From an uncultured Terriglobales bacterium (lineage in GTDB: Bacteria; Acidobacteriota; Terriglobia; Terriglobales; Acidobacteriaceae), in assembly GCA_955652395.1 (NCBI GenBank), contig CATPBJ010000075.1:1-56964 (forward strand): DNA of 56,964 bases, read 5' to 3'. A program made the translations under genes and the position numbers. This document shows positions 36,101 through 43,968 of this stretch, piece by piece. Numbering within the stretch: the first letter of the stretch is position 1; each line of letters starts with the position of its first letter. The notes under the pieces are model-generated. The model did not search any database and was not told where the DNA came from. It saw only the letters and a program-made list of their open reading frames with translations.

Positions 36101-37217
36101 TATTGACCTGCCGAGCGCGCTGAGCGATATCAACGGCTCGCTGGTCTTCCATCAGGATCGTCTGCAAGTTGAGAGTCTCACGGCACACACGGGCGGCGGC
36201 CTGGTCACGTTTGGCGGCTATGCGACCGCTTACAACGGCAAGTTCAGCTTCGACCTTTCCGTGCGGGGGCAGGATGTGCGCCTGCGCTATCCTCCCGGCG
36301 TGAGCGCTACGGCCAACGCGGATTTACATTTTGTGGGCAGTTCTTCGGCCTCTACGTTGAACGGCGAGATTGTCGTCACGAAACTGGCCATGACTCCCGG
36401 CTTCGATTTCGGCGCGTATCTGAACCGCTCCCAGAGTTCTGCGTTGGCGCCGACAAACCGGCTGCTGAACCGAATTCGGCTCGACGTTCATATCGCCACC
36501 ACTCCCGAGCTGCAGATGCAGACCGCCAATTTGCGGCTTTCCGGCGACGCTGATTTGCATCTCCGGGGCACTGCCGGGAAGCCCGCCATACTGGGACGCG
36601 CCGACGTCATTGAAGGCGAAGTGCAATTTAACGGCACTAAGTATCGCCTGGAGCGCGGTGACATAACCTTCATCAACCCGGTCACCACAACGCCCGTGCT
36701 AGATTTGCAGGCTACCACTCGGGTTCAGGACTACGACATAACGCTCAACCTGAACGGCCCGATTGACCGGCCCAGTGTGACCTACCGTTCTGAGCCGCCT
36801 CTGCCCACCTCTGACATCATCGGACTCTTGGCGTTCGGACAAACGGCGGAGGAATCGGCCCAGCTCAACCAGTCACAGTCGGCGTTCAACTCGGAGACGT
36901 CGAATGCCATCCTCAGCGCGGCACTGAACGCGACAGTCAGCAACCGGGTGCAGAAACTGTTCGGCGTCAGCCGCATCAAGATTGATCCGCAGGGCTTCAC
37001 CACTGAAACCTCGTCCACCCAGACGGGTCCCGCGGTCACCATCGAGCAGCAGGTCAAAAACAATTTGACGATCACTTACACCACCAACGTTGCCGGAGCG
37101 TCGCAGCAGATTATCCAGGTGGAGTACAACATCACACGTAGCGTTTCCGTCGTGGGGATACGTGACCAGAACGGTGTGGTCAGCTTCGACGTGCGAGTCC
37201 GGCAGCGGAAGAAATAG
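33195..37217 (+). CDS. tamB: TamB-family inner-membrane-anchored translocation/lipid-transfer protein
   Basis: TamB spans the periplasm and is implicated in outer-membrane protein assembly and in phospholipid transport. The 1340-residue protein has an N-terminal anchor (YFLWLMLAGAVTLAGVAWY), an AsmA-like start, long repetitive beta-rich sequence, and the C-terminal TamB domain with VIEGEVQFNGTKYRLERGDI, LNGPIDRPSVTYRSEPPLP and SDIIGLLAFGQTAEES. The length fits the family, and the ATGA overlap with the SurA-like gene supports ATG 33195. Whether it pairs functionally with the upstream seven-POTRA protein is inferred from operon structure only. Confidence 0.93.
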   Translation: MSETGAKPGRRRIWKYFLWLMLAGAVTLAGVAWYSTTESFRTLVRQRLIATLERITGGRVELASFHVVPFHFQLEVRDLTIHGREQPGEIPYAHVNSLMAQVTVLSLLRTELGLSYVVLDHPVFHIILYPDGTTNQPEPRVKVSQQQPVERLFALSISRLEVRRGEMIWGDQRIPLDFALRDVSADMSYSLFRRRYDGNILLGKADTSFSGYRSFAWTAEAHFSLGSNRIELQSLKATSGRSRLQAKGRMENFSQPKVDGDYDMSLDLAEAAAIARRPEIHRGAIQLTGHGSWSGQEFSAIGKALLSNLDWKDAPVGVHNANLSAQYNLDPKRLLLSQIHGQVLGGSVTGDGEITHWLNPQAAIKNAREKRPEQQTGILRLRFKDLSAAEIAAALATPSRPFQRIKPAGLASGNVEASWKDTIRSTEARLVADVAPPARPSNAQFPLAAHVQGVYRAGPSELELAELTASTRATQIHASGTLSSTAALKLSVTTTDLGEWQPIFTAAGYAGQIPVTLKGHASFNGTATGKLSEITIAGNLQSQDFETLIPATSQTPEKRVNWNALRADVQLSPSVFAVRNGTLSRDPDSLKFDFHVQLSQRRFLDTSPLQAHLDTQNADLSGIFALVGYTYPITGTVDLHLQLAGTRSAPQAQGHIQLRDGSIYGEPVERFSSDLNFNGEEAELKNIRLTHYESTVTGGATYNPSSHGFSFTLAGDNFDLIHISALQNARIAVTGGADFTADGSGTLEQPTLNAAIHLHHLTFDQERAGDFTINAVSQGSELRITGQSQFEQADIKVDGHVHLREDWPADVYFRFHQFDLDSIFRTYMRGAVNGHARADGEVHMVGPLRRPRELQFTANLDNLDSDVEDVKLKNQGPIRFSVARQLLQIDQFHLVGEDTDISATGKVHLSGDRELDLRAQGRVNLKLIESFNPDFTSSGVVTVDLSVAGPLAKPVLQGRLRIDGGAIAYIDLPSALSDINGSLVFHQDRLQVESLTAHTGGGLVTFGGYATAYNGKFSFDLSVRGQDVRLRYPPGVSATANADLHFVGSSSASTLNGEIVVTKLAMTPGFDFGAYLNRSQSSALAPTNRLLNRIRLDVHIATTPELQMQTANLRLSGDADLHLRGTAGKPAILGRADVIEGEVQFNGTKYRLERGDITFINPVTTTPVLDLQATTRVQDYDITLNLNGPIDRPSVTYRSEPPLPTSDIIGLLAFGQTAEESAQLNQSQSAFNSETSNAILSAALNATVSNRVQKLFGVSRIKIDPQGFTTETSSTQTGPAVTIEQQVKNNLTITYTTNVAGASQQIIQVEYNITRSVSVVGIRDQNGVVSFDVRVRQRKK

Positions 37218-37236
37218 CCACCGGGGCAAGCATGAC

Positions 37237-37935
37237 GTGAAACCAGGCCCCGACCGAGAGTATTCTGAATCGGTGTTGGCTGCCGAACTTCATCCCGAGC
37301 GCTTCGCGGTTGAACGCCAGCACATGGTTGAGACTCAGCTCCGCGCCCGGGGCATCCGCGACCCGCGTCTACTGAATGTGATGGCGAGCATCCCGCGCCA
37401 TGAGTTCGTGGAATCGCGCTACCGCGACCAGGCCTACGAAGACCACCCGCTCCCCATCGCCGCAGGTCAGACGATTTCACAGCCGTACATCGTTGCTCTC
37501 ATGCTGGAACTTCTCCAGCTGGATTTCGCATCGAAAGTGCTGGAGATCGGAACCGGTTCCGGATATCAGACCGCGGTGCTGAGCAAACTTGCCAGCCACG
37601 TGTACTCGGTGGAGCGCCACTCGCAGCTGGCGGGGCAGGCGGCAGACACGTTGTCCCGCCTCGGGTTCGCCAATGTCAGCGTGGTAACAGGCGATGGAAG
37701 CATGGGTCTGGCGCAACATGCGCCGTTTGACGCCATTGTCGTCTCGGCTGCGGCCGCAGAGATTCCGCCGGCGCTGTTTGACCAGTTACGCGAGGGCGGA
37801 CGGATGATCATTCCTGTGGGTCCGCCGGAGGCGCAAGAGTTGCAATTGGTTCGCAAGCACGCGGGGAAAGCCCTGATTAGTCTGCGGGAAGGGTGCCGGT
37901 TTGTGCCCTTGATCAGCGACGCAGGCTCGCCTTGA
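37237..37935 (+). CDS. pcm: Protein-L-isoaspartate O-methyltransferase
   Basis: Pcm repairs isoaspartyl damage in proteins by SAM-dependent methylation. The core shows FAVERQHMVETQLRARGI, GQTISQPYIVALML, the SAM-binding VLEIGTGSGYQTAVLS and VVTGDGS, and the late EGGRMIIPVG. GTG 37237, 19 nt after the tamB stop, gives 232 residues; GTG 37273 and a start inside tamB are alternatives, none with a strong ribosome-binding site. Its place after tamB suggests it shares the operon. Confidence 0.93.
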   Translation: MKPGPDREYSESVLAAELHPERFAVERQHMVETQLRARGIRDPRLLNVMASIPRHEFVESRYRDQAYEDHPLPIAAGQTISQPYIVALMLELLQLDFASKVLEIGTGSGYQTAVLSKLASHVYSVERHSQLAGQAADTLSRLGFANVSVVTGDGSMGLAQHAPFDAIVVSAAAAEIPPALFDQLREGGRMIIPVGPPEAQELQLVRKHAGKALISLREGCRFVPLISDAGSP

Positions 37936-37995
37936 ACGTCCAAGGCCGCGGACAAGAGTGTCCCCGCCACACGAATTGTGCTTTACAATTCTGTT

Positions 37996-38859
37996 GTGGC
38001 TCTTCTGCGCAATCTGCGCGTTACGCTGGAGATGATCAAGTGGGAGCATTCTATTTTTGCGCTTCCGTTCGCTTTATGCGGAGCCATGCTGGCGGCGAAC
38101 GGACTCCCTGCCGGGCAGCAGCTGCTCTGGATCAGCGTTGCCATGGTCACAGCTCGCTCCGCTGCTATGGCCTTTAATCGGCTGGCTGACGCTTCGATTG
38201 ATGCTGCCAACCCGCGTACCCAAACCCGAGCCTTGCCCACCGGGACGCTGACCCCGGGATTTGTCGCGACTTTTGTGGTAGTTTCTTGCGCGCTGTTTGT
38301 GCTGGCAGCTTCGCGGTTGACCCGCCTGGCGCTTTTGCTTTCTCCGGTTGCTCTGGCGGTCGTGATGCTCTACTCCTACACCAAGCGTTTTACCCGCTGG
38401 TCGCACCTGGTCTTAGGTTTAGCACTAGGCATCGCCCCATCCGCAGCCTGGATCGCGGTGCGCGGCTCTTTGGATCTGCGTATTCTCCTGCTTACCGGGG
38501 CGGTTACGTTTTGGGTGGGTGGTTTTGACGTGCTCTATGCCTGTCAGGACTACGAATTCGACCGGCAGGCTGGTTTGCATTCCATTCCTCGCTACCTTGG
38601 GATCAGGCGTGCGCTCTGGATCGCGCGTTTGTTCCACGTGGTAATGCTGGTCCTACTGATGGGACTGGTGGCGGCTTTCGGGCTGGGCAAGCTGGCAGTG
38701 GCTGGTGTGATCGTGGTTGCGCTGCTCCTGGCCTATGAACACTCTTTGGTTTCTCCCAACAATCTTTCCAAGCTGAATGCCGCCTTTTTCACGATGAACG
38801 GAGTGATCTCGGTGGTGTTCTTCATCTTTATCGCGGGGGATCTGCTATTGAAGAGGTAA
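37996..38859 (+). CDS. mqnP: UbiA-family prenyltransferase, probable menaquinone (MqnP) type
   Basis: An integral membrane prenyltransferase of about 287 residues with eight or nine hydrophobic segments. Both Asp-rich motifs are present: NRLADASIDAANPRT and DYEFDRQAGLHSIP. The N-terminus reads VTLEMIKWEHSIFALPFAL, typical of the 4-hydroxybenzoate and 1,4-dihydroxy-6-naphthoate group. The mqnE gene follows, so prenylation of the futalosine-pathway naphthoate is the best assignment. GTG 37996 and GTG 37978 are both possible starts. The symbol rests on context and could be ubiA by homology alone. Confidence 0.85.
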   Translation: MALLRNLRVTLEMIKWEHSIFALPFALCGAMLAANGLPAGQQLLWISVAMVTARSAAMAFNRLADASIDAANPRTQTRALPTGTLTPGFVATFVVVSCALFVLAASRLTRLALLLSPVALAVVMLYSYTKRFTRWSHLVLGLALGIAPSAAWIAVRGSLDLRILLLTGAVTFWVGGFDVLYACQDYEFDRQAGLHSIPRYLGIRRALWIARLFHVVMLVLLMGLVAAFGLGKLAVAGVIVVALLLAYEHSLVSPNNLSKLNAAFFTMNGVISVVFFIFIAGDLLLKR

Positions 38860-39020
38860 AGAACTTCCAACAGGCGGCTGATTGCCTTTTTCTACGCGGC
38901 GGATGGGACCCCTCCGGACAGCCTTCGGGATGCCGGCGGTACTCTTCCAGATTCGAAAAGATGCTCTCTTGGGTTACGCGACTGTCGCTTCCGCCCTGCC
39001 CTGCGGTATCATCGAGAGTG

Positions 39021-40151
39021 ATGTCCACGGTGCATTCGTTCCAGACTGACGACGTCCGGCTCGGGCCCGTTCACCACAAGGTGGTTGCGGGTGAGCGCCT
39101 GAACGCGGATGACGCCCTCGTCCTCTACCGGACGGGCGACATTCTGGCTGTGGGCTGGATGGCGAACTACGTACGAGAACGCATGCACGGCAACAAGACG
39201 TATTTCAACGTCAACCGCCATCTGAACCCCACCAATGTTTGTGTTGCTGCCTGCCGCCTCTGTGCTTTTGGGCGTAAGAAGGACACGCCGGGCGCGTACA
39301 CCATGGCTTTGGAAGAAGCTTTTGAGACTGCCGCTAGCGGATACACCGAGGCCGTCACGGAATTCCACATCGTCGGCGGATTGCATCCCGATCTGCCATT
39401 TCAGTATTTCCTCGACCTGATTTCCGGACTCAAGCAGCGCTTCCCGCAGGTCCATTTGAAGGCCTTCACCATGGTCGAGGTGGCATATCTCTCCAAACGG
39501 GCCAAGCTTTCGATACGGGAGACGCTGGAACAACTGAAAGCAGCGGGCGTGGATTCATTGCCCGGCGGTGGCGCGGAAATTTTTGCCGATCGGGTGCGCC
39601 ATATCATCTGCGACCATAAGATCGACGGCGACCAGTGGCTGGATACGGCCAAGCTGGCACATCAGATCGGATTGAAGTCGAACGCCACCATGCTGTACGG
39701 TCACGTCGAAAATGATGACGACCGGGTTGACCACCTCCTTAAACTCCGCGCGCTGCAGGATGAGACTCACGGCTTCCAGACTTTTATTCCGCTGGCATTT
39801 CATCCTGACAACACGCCGCTGCAGCACTTGCCGAAGACCAGTGGCATGCTGGACATCAAGCAGATCGCGGTCGGCCGGCTGGTGCTCGACAACTTTCCCC
39901 ACGTTAAAGCTTACTGGCAGATGATGACTCCGAAGATCGCGCAGATCGCCTTACGCTTTGGAGCTGACGATATCGACGGTACCGTCATCGAAGAAAAGAT
40001 CTACCATGACGCTGGCGCTACCACTCCACAAGGCATGCGTCGCCAGGACCTGGTTCGCCTGATCCGCGAGGCGGGCAGGGAGCCGGTGGAACGCGATACG
40101 TTGTACCGTCCGGTTACGCGCACCGAGACGTCAGTTACGGTCGCGGTCTAG
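39021..40151 (+). CDS. mqnE: Aminofutalosine synthase (radical SAM)
   Basis: MqnE joins 3-enolpyruvylbenzoate and SAM-derived adenosyl to form 6-amino-6-deoxyfutalosine in the alternative menaquinone route. The 376-residue protein has the 4Fe-4S radical-SAM triad C-x3-C-x2-C at Cys74, 78 and 81 (CVAACRLC), FHIVGGLHPDLPFQYF, and SLPGGGAEIF. ATG 39021 is preferred because the frame upstream is non-conserved. The related MqnC is excluded as the first choice by the MHGNKTYFNVNRHLNPTN opening, which is MqnE-like. Confidence 0.94.
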   Translation: MSTVHSFQTDDVRLGPVHHKVVAGERLNADDALVLYRTGDILAVGWMANYVRERMHGNKTYFNVNRHLNPTNVCVAACRLCAFGRKKDTPGAYTMALEEAFETAASGYTEAVTEFHIVGGLHPDLPFQYFLDLISGLKQRFPQVHLKAFTMVEVAYLSKRAKLSIRETLEQLKAAGVDSLPGGGAEIFADRVRHIICDHKIDGDQWLDTAKLAHQIGLKSNATMLYGHVENDDDRVDHLLKLRALQDETHGFQTFIPLAFHPDNTPLQHLPKTSGMLDIKQIAVGRLVLDNFPHVKAYWQMMTPKIAQIALRFGADDIDGTVIEEKIYHDAGATTPQGMRRQDLVRLIREAGREPVERDTLYRPVTRTETSVTVAV

Positions 40152-40314
40152 CTGACAGCGGCGTCTTCACTTTTCATTCGCGACTCCCCGCAATGACAAA
40201 ATTGATTAGCAATATCCAATTTTGCAGTCCCACTCTTTTTCCGAGGGTGTAGAATCCGATCAGTAAGGACGACAAAGCTTCACGGGACCCGCTACCCGTG
40301 TTCTGAGGCTTGGC

Positions 40315-41358
40315 ATGAATGTCCACATCAGCTATAGGCTGCGGAAGACACCCGATCTCGAAAAAGAAATCAATCACCTGGTCGAAAAGCTACGCAAGAG
40401 GCTGCAGGTTTTTCGGCCCGAACTGTTGCACCTGAAGGGCGTAGTGGAGCAGAGTTCTCCGCGCGAAGGCACGACCGTGTCGTTGAACCTGCGCTTGCCC
40501 TCCGGCCAATTGGCGGTGCAGCGGTCGGCGCAAACGACGGTGGCGGCTATCAAGAGTGCGTTCGACGATTTGTTGCAACAGACCACCCGCCACAAGGAAC
40601 TTCTGCGCAGGTCGCACACGTGGACACGGCGGCGTTCGAACAAGTCTCGATCGGATGTGCAGGTCCCGTTCGAGCAAACCCTGGCGTCGGTTCAGCCATC
40701 TACAGTCTCGGCCGAGGACATACGTTGTTACGTGAATGCGAATCTCTCGCGCCTGGAGCGGTTCGTCGAGCGGGAGCTGTATTTTCGTGAGGCGGCTGAG
40801 GAGTTAGTCCCCGATTCCATTACCAAAGACGAAGTGATTGACGAAGTAATTGTCGGGGCTCTGGCCGATGGGGGCGATAAGCCCGACAGGATGGCCCTCG
40901 AGCCGTGGCTATACCGGCTGGCGATTCATGCCATTGGCGACCTGCAGGCCCGTAGCTCGGACAATGTGTTGTCGGTCCACCTTGAGGACTCGGCCCGGCT
41001 TCCCAACGTGCGGGCCAGCGACGAGCCCGAACTCCAGTTCCATCAACCGGATGAGACGCTCACGAAGGAAAGCGTGATCGCCGACCGGCGCGTCGCCACG
41101 CCGGAAGACATTGCCTCTTCCGACGAGATTGACATGCTGGTGCAGTCCGCTCTCGCAGCCGCCAAGCCGCGAGACCGCGAGGTATTTATTCTGCACACCA
41201 TGGAAGGATTCTCATTGGCGGAGATCGCGGCCATCACCGATCGCAAGCCAGAGTCGATCAACGCCTCGATCCTGGCAGCCCGGGAACACTTGCGGCGATC
41301 GCCACCGATCGGGAGTCGCTTTCAAAACAAAATGCTCCGAAACACGGGAACAGACTGA
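40315..41358 (+). CDS. HPF/RaiA-like ribosome-binding domain fused to sigma-70 regions 2 and 4
   Basis: This one continuous 347-residue frame joins two usually separate proteins. Residues 1 to about 100 have the beta-alpha-beta-beta-beta-alpha pattern of hibernation factors: a charged helix LEKEINHLVEKLRKRL, VSLNLRLPSGQLAV, and the final helix AIKSAFDDLLQQTTRHKELL. After a basic linker (101-132), residues 133-212 resemble sigma region 2 (SITKDEVIDEVIVGALADGG, then EPWLYRLAIHAIGDLQ). Residues 271-328 match region 4 (KPRDREVFILHTMEGFSLAE, then an SINASILAAREHLRR recognition helix). A gap of 40 nt separates it from the eRF1-like gene. The function is unknown; a ribosome-responsive transcription regulator is inferred. 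Confidence 0.85.
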   Translation: MNVHISYRLRKTPDLEKEINHLVEKLRKRLQVFRPELLHLKGVVEQSSPREGTTVSLNLRLPSGQLAVQRSAQTTVAAIKSAFDDLLQQTTRHKELLRRSHTWTRRRSNKSRSDVQVPFEQTLASVQPSTVSAEDIRCYVNANLSRLERFVERELYFREAAEELVPDSITKDEVIDEVIVGALADGGDKPDRMALEPWLYRLAIHAIGDLQARSSDNVLSVHLEDSARLPNVRASDEPELQFHQPDETLTKESVIADRRVATPEDIASSDEIDMLVQSALAAAKPRDREVFILHTMEGFSLAEIAAITDRKPESINASILAAREHLRRSPPIGSRFQNKMLRNTGTD

Positions 41359-41398
41359 TTTCCGCGGCAAGCATTTCTGTGTTACCCAGGAGAGTGAA

Positions 41399-42571
41399 AT
41401 GATGACCCGCGAAGATATCCGTGAGCTGGCGGAGTTTCAAGGCGAGGCCGCCGATTGCGCAATCAGTTTCTATTTTCAGCCCGCCCCCCCCAGCAATAAA
41501 TCGCATCGCGAGCAGGCCATACTGGCCAAGGACCTGGTGCGCCAGGCCCTGCGCGAAGCCGAGAAGAACGGCCGGAACGGAGGTGCCCGAGCTGACCTGC
41601 AACGGATTCTGGAACGGGCAGGAGAATGGCAGGGAAACGGGGTGCGCGCGAAGGCGGTCTTTGCTTGTGGCAGCCGGAACATCTGGCGCGAGCTCGATCT
41701 TCCGCCGCAGTTGGCCAAGACTCAACTGTTCGTCAATCGCCGCTTCCATCTAAAGGAACTCGCAGTGGTGCTGGGAGGACAGCCGCGTTTGTGGGTGGCT
41801 CTTGTGGATCGTCACCGCGCCCGCTTTTTCGATCTGCATCTCGACGGGGTCAAGGAGCAGGAGGCCCTTTTGAGGCCCCTACCCCGTCGTGGACGTGGTG
41901 ACGGATTTGCCGGCTACGATGCCGGGCACGCCGAACGCAGCGTGAATGACGAAGTCCTGCACCATTTTAAGAACGTGGCAGAACTCCTGAAACAAGGACT
42001 CGAAAAAGGGGCATTCGAACGGCTCATCATCGGATGTCAGGACACCCACTGGCATGACCTCGAAGCGCAGGTTCATCCTTACGTGAAGAAACGAATGCTC
42101 GGACGATTCGTAGCCGAGGTGGGCAGCGTTACCGAAGAGCAGGTGCGGCAGCAAGGTGATCGCATAGTGAGAGAATCGCTGGCTCAACATCGGCACGAGC
42201 AAGTGAGGGAAGTCCTCAGCCAGGCCCGGAGCAACGGTCGCGGGGTGACCGGGCTGCGCCGGGTGTTGCGCTCTCTGGAAATGGGCGAAGTCCAGGTTTT
42301 GCTGATGGCGGACAACTACTCGGCGCACGCGGTCGAATGCACCAGCTGCGGTCATCTCGATGCGCACATGGTGCGCTACTGTCCAGTTTGCGGCCGCAGC
42401 ACACAGGAGTTGGAGGACGTGTGCGATGCCATTGTTCCGGCGGCCATCCGCCGCGATGTCGAGCTGGTGTACGTGAAGGACGAGCCGGAGCTCGACCGCG
42501 TCGGGTGCATTGCCGCCCTGCTGCGTTTCCGCGCCGACCAGAAAAAGCGTGGAATGGCCGTGGCCTCCTAG
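41399..42571 (+). CDS. Bacterial eRF1-like protein (baeRF type) with zinc ribbon
   Basis: A 390-residue protein resembling archaeal/eukaryotic release factor eRF1 domains 2 and 3. Domain 2 begins at LWVALVDRHRARFFDLHLDG (131-150) and continues with SVNDEVLHHFKNVAELLKQG. Domain 3 begins near 281 (GVTGLRRVLRSLEMGEVQVL), contains a zinc ribbon (Cys314, 317, 328, 331) and ends with IAALLRFRAD. The loop that carries GGQ in eRF1 reads RRGRGDGFAGYDAGHAERS, so peptide release by GGQ is not expected; a GGQ at 126-128 lies before domain 2. AGGAG precedes ATG 41399. Ribosome rescue or splitting is inferred. Confidence 0.85.
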   Translation: MMTREDIRELAEFQGEAADCAISFYFQPAPPSNKSHREQAILAKDLVRQALREAEKNGRNGGARADLQRILERAGEWQGNGVRAKAVFACGSRNIWRELDLPPQLAKTQLFVNRRFHLKELAVVLGGQPRLWVALVDRHRARFFDLHLDGVKEQEALLRPLPRRGRGDGFAGYDAGHAERSVNDEVLHHFKNVAELLKQGLEKGAFERLIIGCQDTHWHDLEAQVHPYVKKRMLGRFVAEVGSVTEEQVRQQGDRIVRESLAQHRHEQVREVLSQARSNGRGVTGLRRVLRSLEMGEVQVLLMADNYSAHAVECTSCGHLDAHMVRYCPVCGRSTQELEDVCDAIVPAAIRRDVELVYVKDEPELDRVGCIAALLRFRADQKKRGMAVAS

Positions 42572-42584
42572 CCTTGGCTTTTTT
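42557..42584 (+). terminator. Possible intrinsic terminator after the eRF1-like gene
   Basis: A short imperfect stem (GCCGTGGC with GCCTTGGC, six of eight paired) is followed by six T residues at 42579-42584. The left arm overlaps the last codons of the gene. The stem is weak, so this is tentative. Confidence 0.4.
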
Positions 42585-42733
42585 GTCGGGCATCTCTAGC
42601 TCCACCCTTTAGCTAATGCCTGCGCCCCAGGCTCATTCTTGCGCCGTTGCTCTGTGCCAGCGACGTGCTATCCTTTCTGTTTTCTTAATTGTCTGCTTCA
42701 AATCATTGTCTGCTTCACATCAGGAGGCGCCCA

Positions 42734-43945
42734 ATGGCCTTTTCACGCCGTGATTTTCTCTCGACTGCGGTGGTTGGAGCCGTCTCCCTGGGGTTGGAGG
42801 GAAGGGATCTGGAGGCAGAAGACCGGAAGAAATCTGACCCTAGTACGTCGGATTCCGCGGCGGTGGCGGGAAAGCGTCCGATTATCATCAGCGCGGGCAA
42901 CGGATTTGACTATCTCGACGACGCCTTCGCGTTCCTGAAGAATGGCGGCGACACACTCGATGCCGCGCTTAGAGTTGTAAAAGGCCCGGAGGATGACCCC
43001 AACGACGACAGCGTCGGTCTGGGCGGATTGCCGAACGAAGAAGGCGTGGTGGAACTCGATTCCTGCTGCATGCACGGTCCTACGCGGCGGGCCGGGTCGG
43101 TTGGAGGCGTGCGGAACATCAAGAACGTCTCGCTGGTGGCCCGGGCGGCGATGGAGCACACTGGGCACGTGATGCTGGTCGGAGAGGGCGCCGAGCGTTT
43201 TGCCGTTGCCCAGGGCTTTCCACGCGAAAACTTGCTGACTGAGCACTCCCGCAAAATCTGGTTGCTGTGGAAGGAGACTCATTCCGACTGGTGGGGGCCG
43301 GGATTGTCTAGTCCCAATTGGAACAAGCGGCTGCCGGCGCCGCCCCACGCTGAAGAGTTCGAGCGCCGGATTGAGCGGATGAAGCAGGTGGCTTCTGATA
43401 TCGGAATCGAGCCGGAGCAGTGCATGATCGCAATCCGCAAGGTTCTGTTTCCTCCCACGGGCACTATCCATTGCTCCGCGCTTAACGAAAAGGGTGAAAT
43501 TTCTGGCACGACCACTACTAGTGGCTTGGCCTGGAAGCTGCCGGGGCGCTGCGGCGATTCTCCCGTCATCGGGGCCGGTTGTTATACCGACCAGGACGTG
43601 GGTTCGGCGGGGGCCACGGGCAGTGGGGAAGAAAACATCAAGGTCGCCGGGGCGCACACCATCGTGGAAAATATGCGACATGGAATGTCGCCTCTTGACG
43701 CCGGCATGGACGCGCTTAAACGGATTGTGCGCAACTACAACGGCGATATGAACCGCCTTCGCTTCATCGACATGGTGTATTACGTGTTGCGCAAAGACGG
43801 GTCCTATGCGGGAGTCTCGCTGTGGGATGGCTACGAGCCGGGCAAGCCGCACCAGATCGCTGTGCACGATGGGACGAGGCGGGCGGAAAAGACCCTCAGC
43901 CTGTTTTCGGGCGTTTCGCAGGAATGGCCGCCGCTGCTACCGTAG
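42734..43945 (+). CDS. Tat-exported N4-(beta-N-acetylglucosaminyl)-L-asparaginase-type Ntn hydrolase
   Basis: This is a threonine Ntn hydrolase of the glycosylasparaginase/isoaspartyl peptidase family, 403 residues. AGGAGG six bases before ATG 42734 decides the start, and MAFSRRDFLSTAVVG is a Tat signal. The nucleophile Thr is probably in PTGTIHCSALNEKG near residue 243, preceded by Gly as in isoaspartyl peptidases and not by the Asp of animal glycosylasparaginases. TTTTSGLAWKLPGRCGDSP and GAGCYTDQDVGSAGATGSGE build the substrate site. Autoproteolysis would give two chains. The periplasmic substrate is unknown. Confidence 0.9.
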   Translation: MAFSRRDFLSTAVVGAVSLGLEGRDLEAEDRKKSDPSTSDSAAVAGKRPIIISAGNGFDYLDDAFAFLKNGGDTLDAALRVVKGPEDDPNDDSVGLGGLPNEEGVVELDSCCMHGPTRRAGSVGGVRNIKNVSLVARAAMEHTGHVMLVGEGAERFAVAQGFPRENLLTEHSRKIWLLWKETHSDWWGPGLSSPNWNKRLPAPPHAEEFERRIERMKQVASDIGIEPEQCMIAIRKVLFPPTGTIHCSALNEKGEISGTTTTSGLAWKLPGRCGDSPVIGAGCYTDQDVGSAGATGSGEENIKVAGAHTIVENMRHGMSPLDAGMDALKRIVRNYNGDMNRLRFIDMVYYVLRKDGSYAGVSLWDGYEPGKPHQIAVHDGTRRAEKTLSLFSGVSQEWPPLLP

Positions 43946-43968
43946 GCGAAGGGGTCGCGGTCACTCGG

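Noticed and set aside
41774-41782. GGQ tripeptide (residues 126-128) as the catalytic GGQ of the eRF1-like protein
   Set aside because: It precedes the first strand of domain 2, whereas the catalytic GGQ lies in a loop inside domain 2, here occupied by a different sequence.
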